Below are positions 1 through 5,397 of a DNA stretch of 7,634 nt, one piece after another (position 1 is the first letter of the stretch; every line of letters starts with the position of its first letter). The notes under the pieces are model-generated. The model worked only from the letters and a program-made list of their open reading frames with translations, was not told where the DNA came from and did not search any database. Source of the stretch: Gammaproteobacteria bacterium (GTDB lineage Bacteria; Pseudomonadota; Gammaproteobacteria; Pseudomonadales; Halieaceae); contig JAOUDU010000117.1 of the NCBI GenBank assembly GCA_029859085.1, forward strand, positions 1-7,634, given 5' to 3'. Both the position numbers and the translations under genes were made by a program.

Positions 1-9
1 CACCCCAAA

Positions 10-435
10 GTGTTAACCGTATTCGCCGTGAACATAATGGTTATCGCTATAGTGGTGATCATTCACTACGAATTCATGTTCCGCTTTACCCTGCTGATGC
101 CGCACATGCAGATTCGGCACCGGTTCCGTATCGTGTTCGGGGTGTTCGGCGCCCTGACCGCCCATGCTGTGGAAGTCTGGATATTCGCCCTGTCATACTA
201 CTGGATGCACCACGCGAAGGGCTGGGGCTATTTCGAGGGAAACTTTGAAGGCACCATTTTTGACTGCGCGTACTTTTCCTTCACCACCTATACCACGCTG
301 GGCTTCGGCGATGTGGTACCCCGCGGTGCATTGAGGTACCTGACCGGGCTGGAATCCCTGACGGGCCTGGTAATGATCACCTGGACCGCCTCATTCCTCT
401 ACCTGGAAATGACGCGCTACTGGGACAAGGACTGA
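10..435 (+). CDS. Small K+-channel-like membrane protein (Ion_trans_2 pore domain), possibly 5' partial
   Basis: Predicted inner-membrane ion channel of about 141 residues, probably conducting K+. The key evidence is the pore signature at residues 95-101, TTLGFGD, a variant of the canonical K+ selectivity filter TVGYGD, preceded by an amphipathic pore helix (about 84-94). Hydrophobic segments lie at about 1-21, 43-66 and, after the filter, 109-132. The last two flank the pore as in two-TM potassium channels; the first is an additional N-terminal segment. There is no RCK/TrkA-N or cyclic-nucleotide domain: the protein ends about nine residues after the last helix, so gating is not explained by any visible domain. 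The GTG at 10 has no visible Shine-Dalgarno, and the frame is open to the window edge (bases 1-9 read His-Pro-Lys), so the true start may lie upstream. The next gene follows on the same strand after 69 nt. The channel class is fairly secure; ion specificity is inferred. Confidence 0.8.
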   Translation: MLTVFAVNIMVIAIVVIIHYEFMFRFTLLMPHMQIRHRFRIVFGVFGALTAHAVEVWIFALSYYWMHHAKGWGYFEGNFEGTIFDCAYFSFTTYTTLGFGDVVPRGALRYLTGLESLTGLVMITWTASFLYLEMTRYWDKD

Positions 436-504
436 GCCAGTGAAAGAACGCGAAGCCTGTTCGTGCGCGGGCGCCAGGGACAGGACACTACTGCGGGGGC
501 AACC
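436..504 (+). other. Spacer between channel gene and yjdF-like gene, with a weak inverted repeat
   Basis: This 69-nt gap separates two co-directional membrane-protein genes. It contains an imperfect inverted repeat: CCTGTTC at 456-462 can pair with GGGACAGG at 478-484 (seven pairs, one G-T, 15-nt loop). No T-run follows, so it is not a convincing intrinsic terminator. A GTG-initiated reading frame of 22 codons starts at 440 and ends at 508, with its TGA overlapping the ATG at 505. I see no clear promoter. The gap is short enough for both genes to be co-transcribed. Confidence 0.4.
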
Positions 505-1104
505 ATGAGGGCGGCCTGGCTGGGGGTTTTCTTCCTCACTCTCGCCTGGTCCGCGATACACCCCCGGGACTATCCCACCTGGGTGCTGGAAGTGGCGCCC
601 GCGGTGATTGGGCTGGCTATCCTGGCCTTCACCTATAACAGCTTTCGCCTGACACCGCTGCTGTACGGCCTGATCCTGGCGCACTGCGTCGTATTGATGG
701 TGGGCGGGCACTACACCTATGCCCAGGTGCCCCTGTTTGACTACCTCAAGCCGGTATTCGGCTGGGAGCGCAACAACTACGACAAGCTGGGCCATTTCAT
801 GCAGGGCTTCGTACCCGCGATAATCGCCAGGGAAATCCTGGTCCGCAAGGCGGTAGTCGCATCGGCCGGCTGGCGCAACCTGTTCATCGTCAGCATCTGC
901 CTGGCTTTCTCCGCGTTCTATGAATTGATCGAATGGTGGGTAGCGCTTGCCACGGGCACCGGGGCCGAGGCCTTCCTGGGAACCCAGGGCTATATCTGGG
1001 ATACCCAGTCTGATATGGCCTGGGCATTATCTGGTGCCATCGCGGGCCTGGTCATCCTCTCCGGGCTGCACGACCGGCAGCTGGCCAGGTTACGGCCCGG
1101 CTAG
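505..1104 (+). CDS. yjdF: DUF2238 / YjdF-family integral membrane protein
   Basis: Polytopic inner-membrane protein of 199 residues, close in length to E. coli YjdF. Biochemical function is unknown. Family signatures, numbered from the ATG at 505, are: a short NNYDKLGHF motif at 90-98, immediately followed by a helix containing QGFVPAI; FYELIEWW at 138-145; and WDTQSDM at 165-171 in front of the last hydrophobic helix. Conserved Asp, His and Glu residues sit close to membrane segments, which would suit a metal- or proton-handling role, but that is speculation. Hydrophobic segments are at about 1-18, 28-45, 51-68, 99-115, 124-142 and 170-187. An upstream in-frame GTG at 463 would add 14 polar residues. 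I prefer the ATG at 505 because it leads directly into the first hydrophobic segment. This gene is unrelated to the B. subtilis yjdF riboswitch gene. Its stop codon overlaps that of the converging selD gene. Confidence 0.85.
   Translation: MRAAWLGVFFLTLAWSAIHPRDYPTWVLEVAPAVIGLAILAFTYNSFRLTPLLYGLILAHCVVLMVGGHYTYAQVPLFDYLKPVFGWERNNYDKLGHFMQGFVPAIIAREILVRKAVVASAGWRNLFIVSICLAFSAFYELIEWWVALATGTGAEAFLGTQGYIWDTQSDMAWALSGAIAGLVILSGLHDRQLARLRPG
1101..1104. other. CTAG shared by the stop codons of two convergent genes
   Basis: The palindrome CTAG contains the TAG stop of the yjdF-like gene on the + strand (1102-1104) and the TAG stop of selD on the - strand (1103-1101). The genes overlap by these four bases, with no intergenic DNA. 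Any transcription terminator for either gene must therefore lie inside the other gene's coding region; I saw no clear hairpin plus T-run nearby. Confidence 0.95.
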
Positions 1105-3320
1105 GCGACGCGGACTGAGCCGGGCGATGCCGGATCGCGCGCGACCACCTCGCCAATGATCTGCGCCCGCGGGTAAGCGCTCCCCCGCAGGGCATCCAGC
1201 AGCCCCGGCGCCCGCGCGGCAGCGACACCGATCAGCAGCCCGCCGCTGGTCTGGGGATCAAACAGAACCTGCAGCAGGTCATCATCCACCGCGCCATCGA
1301 ATCCCAGCCGGGCGCCGGCCGCCGCATTGGACCCGTGCATGGTGCTGCGAATACCGCTGCGCAGGTGAGCCAGCGCGCCGTCCAGAACCGGCAGCTGTGC
1401 CAGCCGCAGGGTGGCGGCGCCGTCCTCCCCCAGCATTTCGAGCAGGTGCCCGAGCAGGCCGAAGCCGGTGACATCGGTGCAGGCACTGGCATTGTGAGCG
1501 AGCGCTGACTCCGCCGCCAGCCGGTTGCTGACAAGCATCGAGTCGATAGCGGCGGCAATATCCCGGCCGTCGGCCGCCAGCTGCATATGGGCGGCGAACA
1601 GCACGCCGGTGCCCAGCGGCTTGGCCAGCACCAGCTGGTCGCCCACCGCCAGGCCCCGCTTGCCGAGCAGGCGACCGTCCCCCGCGATGGCCGTCCCGTT
1701 CACTACGAAACCGACGTTGAGCTCCGGTCCCTGCATGCTGTGCCCGCCGGCCAGCAGGCAGTCGGCACCGGCAAACTCGTGCAGGGCGCCCGCCAGCAAT
1801 TGTTTCAGTTCCCGCTGCAGGATATCCGCCCCGGCGAAGGGCAGGGTGATGGCGGCCAGGGCCGATAGCGGCCGTGCGCCGCTGGCATAGAGATCGCTGA
1901 GGGCGTGGTTGGCGGCGATGCGGCCCATCAGCCAGGGGTCGGCGACCAGCTGCCGCAGCATGTCCAGGCTCTGCACGATCGCGGCGGCGCCACTGCCGGG
2001 TATCGGCGCGGTGTCGCCGGCGCCGCCCGGCGGGGAGCAGTGGCGGGGGAATTCCCGCGCCAGTTCCGCCAGCGCCCGCGCCAGCGGGTCGGCGCCCACC
2101 TTGGCGCCACAGCCGCCGCAGGGTTGTTGCGGCGAGGCGGCGGCCAGTTCCGGCAGGCTGCCCCAATGACCCCGCGGCATGCTCGCGGGCAGTTGTTCAA
2201 AGCGGGCCATGAACTTGCGGTCGATCGAATCTTTCCAGCGCCAGACCCAGCGGCCCGTGGCGCTGAAGGGCCCCCTGTCCGCGCTCGCCAGCCGGTCGCC
2301 CAGCGAGACCAGCGACAGGAAGCGCTGCTGGGGCCGGTGCTGCCTCAGGGTTTTGCCGAGCAGGGCCGCGCCCAGGTTGTGGGCCAGTACCGGTCCCTGG
2401 CGCACCGCGTAGACACCCGCCTTGGGGCGGGGGTGATTGACCTGGGTGGCGATATCGCCGGCGCCGAATACCCGCTCGTCGGCCACCGAGTGCAATGCGT
2501 CCGTGACCTCGAGAAAGCCGCGCTCATCGACCGGCAGGCCGCTGGCCGCAACCCAGGGCGCCGCTGCCGCGCCGGTACACCAGAACAGCTCATCGAAAGG
2601 TGCCTGCCGGCCATCAGCCAGCTGCAGCCGGCCCGCCTCCACCCGCTCGACCCGGGCATCCAGTGCCACCGCGACACCGTGGCGGGCCAGCGCAGCCATC
2701 ACTCCCCTGCGGGCACCGGTGTTGTAGCCCTGCAGGATCGCGGGCGCGCCGCACCAGAGCTCCAGGTCCACTGGCTGCCGGGCCAGCCGGTGGGCCATGG
2801 CCAGCGCCAGCTCCACGCTGCCGGCACCGCCGCCCACTACCGCAATGCGCTGTCGTGTGCCGGGCGGCAGCGCGCCGAGGCGCTGCAACAGGTGCTGCCA
2901 GCGCTGCCACAGGCCTGCCACCGGCTTCACCGGTACCGCGTGTTCCCTGGCCCCGGGCACCGAATCCAGTTCGGGCTGGGAGCCGATATCGATGCTGGCC
3001 AGGTCGTACCCGACATCCGGCCGTCCGGCGAGGGACAGGCGCCGCGCCACGGGATCCAGCGCGGTCACTTCCCCGGCGATAAAGCGCACCCCGGCCCACT
3101 GGCACAGGCGGGCCAGGTCGATGTGGGTCTGCTCGAATGTGTAGTGGCCGGCCACCAGCCCCGGCAACATGCCCGAGTAGGGCGTGTGGCTGGACGGCGA
3201 CACCAGGGTGATACGCAGGCCCGCTACCGGGCGCATGGCGAGCATGCGCAGCACCAGCGCATGGCTGTGGCCACCGCCCACCAGCACCAGGTCCCTGCTT
3301 ATCGCGGCCCCGGCGAGCAC
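1101..3320 (-). CDS. selD: Selenophosphate synthetase fused to an N-terminal FAD-dependent NADH-dehydrogenase-like domain
   Basis: Bifunctional protein of 739 residues. Residues 1-370 form a pyridine-nucleotide-disulfide/type II NADH dehydrogenase-like oxidoreductase: the first dinucleotide-binding loop is VLVGGGHSH (12-20), the second is VVGGGAGSVE (161-170), and the C-terminal FAD motif is VFGAGDIA (284-291). Residues 395-739 are a complete selenide, water dikinase (E. coli SelD is 347 residues), which makes selenophosphate from selenide and ATP. Catalytic Cys404 and Lys407 lie in CGGCGAK and match E. coli Cys17 and Lys20. The position matching E. coli Cys19 is Ala406. Further SelD motifs are GAGDTAP (433-439), SLDM (451-454), LSDLYASG (474-481), LAGGHSM (523-529), TDVTGFGLLGH (615-625) and DPQTSGGLL (688-696). 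The active site uses a TGT Cys codon, not Sec. The GTG start at 3320 lies 3 nt after the selU stop, suggesting translational coupling. Oxidoreductase-SelD fusions are known in several bacteria; the substrate of the first domain is not settled by this sequence. Confidence 0.96.
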   Translation of the reverse strand: MLAGAAISRDLVLVGGGHSHALVLRMLAMRPVAGLRITLVSPSSHTPYSGMLPGLVAGHYTFEQTHIDLARLCQWAGVRFIAGEVTALDPVARRLSLAGRPDVGYDLASIDIGSQPELDSVPGAREHAVPVKPVAGLWQRWQHLLQRLGALPPGTRQRIAVVGGGAGSVELALAMAHRLARQPVDLELWCGAPAILQGYNTGARRGVMAALARHGVAVALDARVERVEAGRLQLADGRQAPFDELFWCTGAAAAPWVAASGLPVDERGFLEVTDALHSVADERVFGAGDIATQVNHPRPKAGVYAVRQGPVLAHNLGAALLGKTLRQHRPQQRFLSLVSLGDRLASADRGPFSATGRWVWRWKDSIDRKFMARFEQLPASMPRGHWGSLPELAAASPQQPCGGCGAKVGADPLARALAELAREFPRHCSPPGGAGDTAPIPGSGAAAIVQSLDMLRQLVADPWLMGRIAANHALSDLYASGARPLSALAAITLPFAGADILQRELKQLLAGALHEFAGADCLLAGGHSMQGPELNVGFVVNGTAIAGDGRLLGKRGLAVGDQLVLAKPLGTGVLFAAHMQLAADGRDIAAAIDSMLVSNRLAAESALAHNASACTDVTGFGLLGHLLEMLGEDGAATLRLAQLPVLDGALAHLRSGIRSTMHGSNAAAGARLGFDGAVDDDLLQVLFDPQTSGGLLIGVAAARAPGLLDALRGSAYPRAQIIGEVVARDPASPGSVRVA

Positions 3321-3323
3321 GGT

Positions 3324-4418
3324 TCAGCCGGCCCCCGCCGCCCAGTCGATCACGGCATCCCGGCTGCCCCGGAACAACACCTCGCCCTCGCGCTGGGCCA
3401 GCTGGTATTCGTACATCGGGTCGTAGTACTGCTCCAGCAGGGTCGCGATCCACTCCCGGTGCAGGGCGAGGTCCCCGCTGCCGCCCTGCGCCGCGAAAGC
3501 GGCGGTCATGGTGTCGCTAACCTGCTGGTAGCGCTCACCCCCCAGGCGTTTGCGGATCCGCCCCAGGTCCTGCTGCAACTTCTGGCCGTGCAGGGCGGGG
3601 CCCTGCTCGCCATAAAGGGCCTGGAAGCGCCGGCCGAGATCCAGCACGTAGTCCTCGACTATCACGTCCACCCGCTCCGACACGCTCTGCTCCACCACCA
3701 CCACGGGGCTGCCCGCCATCCGCTCGCGCAGCGATTCGGGCAGGTACAGGCGGCCGATCAGGCGGCCCTCGTCCTCGAGGAAAACCCGTGCCTGCTTCCC
3801 CGCCAGCAGCTTGAGCAGCGCGATACTGAGGGCGTTCTCGAAATCGATCTGGCTGGGCTGGGGCTCCGGCAGCTGGCCGAAGGTGGAGCCCCGGTGGTTG
3901 GCCAGGCCCTCGAGGTCCACGCTGCGCGCCAGGGCGCTGATCACCCGGGTCTTGCCGGTACCGGTCTTGCCGCTGACCAGGATAATGTCGGCCCGGGCCA
4001 GCGAGCGCTCCAACTCCTCCAGCAGGAAGCGGCGCATGGCCTTGTAGCCGCCCTGCACCAGCGGGTAGTCGATACCCTCGTCCCGCAGCCACTGGCGCAC
4101 CGTCTGCGAGCGCAGGCCGCCGCGGAAACAGTAGAGGTAACCGTCGGGATGCCTGCGGGCGAACTCGGACCAGCGGGCCAGGCGCTCGGCCTTCAATTCC
4201 CCCGCCACCAGCTGGTGGCCGAGTTCGATCGCCGCGTCCTGGCCATGCTGCTTGTAACAGATGCCGACCCGGGCCCGCTCCTCGTCGGTCATCAACGGCA
4301 GGCTGTGGGCACTGGGAAAGGCGCCGTGCATGAATTCCGCCGGGGCACGCATGTCCATCATCGGCGCGTCCGTGAGAAACAGCTCCCGGTAGTTGGCGGT
4401 ATCGGGGCGCGTGGGCAT
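3324..4418 (-). CDS. selU: tRNA 2-selenouridine synthase SelU (MnmH/YbbB)
   Basis: Cytosolic tRNA-modifying enzyme of 364 residues. It replaces the sulfur of 5-substituted 2-thiouridine at wobble position 34 with selenium, using selenophosphate from SelD; the family also geranylates the thio intermediate. The rhodanese domain fills about residues 1-130. Its active-site Cys97 lies in YCFRGGLRSQ (96-105), the same position as the essential Cys97 of E. coli YbbB. The conserved VQGGYKAMR follows at 121-129. A P-loop domain comes next, with Walker A SGKTGTGKT at 149-157, and then the family motif HRGSTFG (175-181). Length is normal for the family and I see no frameshift. The ATG at 4418 is 9 nt after the rdgC stop, with a partial Shine-Dalgarno (ACAGG). 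The partner selD starts 3 nt after this gene ends. The pair gives a selenophosphate-to-tRNA route without needing selenocysteine genes. Confidence 0.97.
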   Translation of the reverse strand: MPTRPDTANYRELFLTDAPMMDMRAPAEFMHGAFPSAHSLPLMTDEERARVGICYKQHGQDAAIELGHQLVAGELKAERLARWSEFARRHPDGYLYCFRGGLRSQTVRQWLRDEGIDYPLVQGGYKAMRRFLLEELERSLARADIILVSGKTGTGKTRVISALARSVDLEGLANHRGSTFGQLPEPQPSQIDFENALSIALLKLLAGKQARVFLEDEGRLIGRLYLPESLRERMAGSPVVVVEQSVSERVDVIVEDYVLDLGRRFQALYGEQGPALHGQKLQQDLGRIRKRLGGERYQQVSDTMTAAFAAQGGSGDLALHREWIATLLEQYYDPMYEYQLAQREGEVLFRGSRDAVIDWAAGAG

Positions 4419-4427
4419 GGCGACCTG

Positions 4428-5333
4428 TTACTCGGCCTCGCCGCCGAACAGCGTGAGGATACGCTCCTGCAGGCTGCCGATGGCGTCCGCCATCAGCGCA
4501 AAATCCGCATCCAGGCGCGCCGCTTCGTCGTCCTCGGCGATGTCCTCGTTTTCCTTCACCAGCTCATCCGCGAATTTCAGGCGCCGCAGGCACAGGTCCT
4601 CAGCCAGCACCAGCTGCAGCCGCTCGTCCCAACCCAGGGACAGGCGGGCCACCTGCTTGCCCGCGTGCAAATGAGTTTCCACCTCCTCGCTGAGCAAATC
4701 AACGCCGCGGCAGCGCACCACGCCGCCCTCCTCGCCGGGTTCGCGCAATTCACACTCGTCCCCCAGCTCGAAGTCCCTGGGCAGGTTGCGATGCAACAGC
4801 CAGCCGGTCATCACCGCTACCGGGGCGCTGTTCACCTGGGGCAGCAATACCGGGAAACTGCCAATACATTCCCGCAGCAGGTTGAGCAGTTCCTCCGCCC
4901 GGTTGGCGCTGGCCGCATCGACAAATATCCAGTTGGCCCGGGTGTCGATATAGGCGTGAATACTGGAGGAGCGACTGAAGGCCCGCGGCAGGCAGTCCTG
5001 GACGATCTCATCCTTGAGGTTGAGGCGCTCCTTGCGGTACACCTTGCGCCCCTGGCCCGCCTCGATGTCCGCCACCTTTTCCTCGAGCAGCTCCCGCACC
5101 ACCGTGGAGGGCAGCAGCTTTTCCTCGCGCTTGAGCTTCAGCAGCATGCGGCCGGCGGCGGCGTGCACCAGCTCGCCGCCGTCGCCTCCCAGGGGCGGCA
5201 CCCAGCCCAGGGACAGGGCCTGGGATTTGGCGCAGGGCTCAAAGCCGTGCTGGGCCAACTGCCCGGCCAGCTGTTCCGGTGCGAGGGTAAAGGGACTGGT
5301 AAGGCGGTAAGCCCGGATATTCTTGAACCACAT
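4428..5333 (-). CDS. rdgC: Recombination-associated protein RdgC
   Basis: Nucleoid-associated DNA-binding protein of 301 residues (E. coli RdgC has 303). In E. coli it forms a ring-shaped dimer that binds double-stranded DNA without sequence specificity and restrains RecA-promoted strand exchange; in Neisseria it affects pilin antigenic variation. Recognisable family features are the N-terminal MWFKNIRAYRL, GWVPP (43-47), EEKLLPS (70-76), a short LPRAFSR block (115-121), GKQVARLSLGW (225-235), LRRLKFADEL (249-258), NED (262-264) and the C-terminal DADFALM (275-281) before the final GGEAE. The start at 5333 matches the usual family N-terminus; the nearest GGAG lies 13 nt upstream, which is long. 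It is the first gene after a 64-nt gap holding a plausible promoter, and it leads the putative rdgC-selU-selD operon. No functional link between RdgC and selenium is known to me. Confidence 0.97.
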   Translation of the reverse strand: MWFKNIRAYRLTSPFTLAPEQLAGQLAQHGFEPCAKSQALSLGWVPPLGGDGGELVHAAAGRMLLKLKREEKLLPSTVVRELLEEKVADIEAGQGRKVYRKERLNLKDEIVQDCLPRAFSRSSSIHAYIDTRANWIFVDAASANRAEELLNLLRECIGSFPVLLPQVNSAPVAVMTGWLLHRNLPRDFELGDECELREPGEEGGVVRCRGVDLLSEEVETHLHAGKQVARLSLGWDERLQLVLAEDLCLRRLKFADELVKENEDIAEDDEAARLDADFALMADAIGSLQERILTLFGGEAE

Positions 5334-5364
5334 AAGCTGCTACTGACTCCGGCAAAGGGCGGGG

Positions 5365-5393
5365 ATTGTACCCCACTGGCGCCCCGGTGCCAC
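5365..5393 (-). promoter_or_regulatory. Putative sigma70 promoter for rdgC-selU-selD
   Basis: Read on the - strand, the gap upstream of rdgC holds a -35-like GTGGCA (5393-5388; four of six match TTGACA), a 17-nt spacer, and a -10-like TACAAT (5370-5365; five of six match TATAAT). Transcription would begin near 5358, leaving a leader of about 25 nt. The whole element lies between the stop of the ATPase gene and the start of rdgC. The -10 hexamer is flanked by GGGG and CCCC, a short inverted repeat. The call rests on pattern and position only. Confidence 0.55.
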
Positions 5394-5397
5394 CCGC

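Noticed and set aside
456..484. Inverted repeat as an intrinsic terminator after the channel gene
   Set aside because: The stem has only seven pairs with a G-T wobble and a 15-nt loop, and no T-run follows, so a terminator call is not supported.
391..795. A 134-codon - strand frame across the channel/yjdF junction
   Set aside because: It overlaps two genes with clear family signatures on the other strand, and has no recognisable motif or start signal.
2109..2111. Possible selenocysteine (TGA) in the SelD active site
   Set aside because: The catalytic codon on the - strand is TGT (Cys), and the frame contains no internal TGA.
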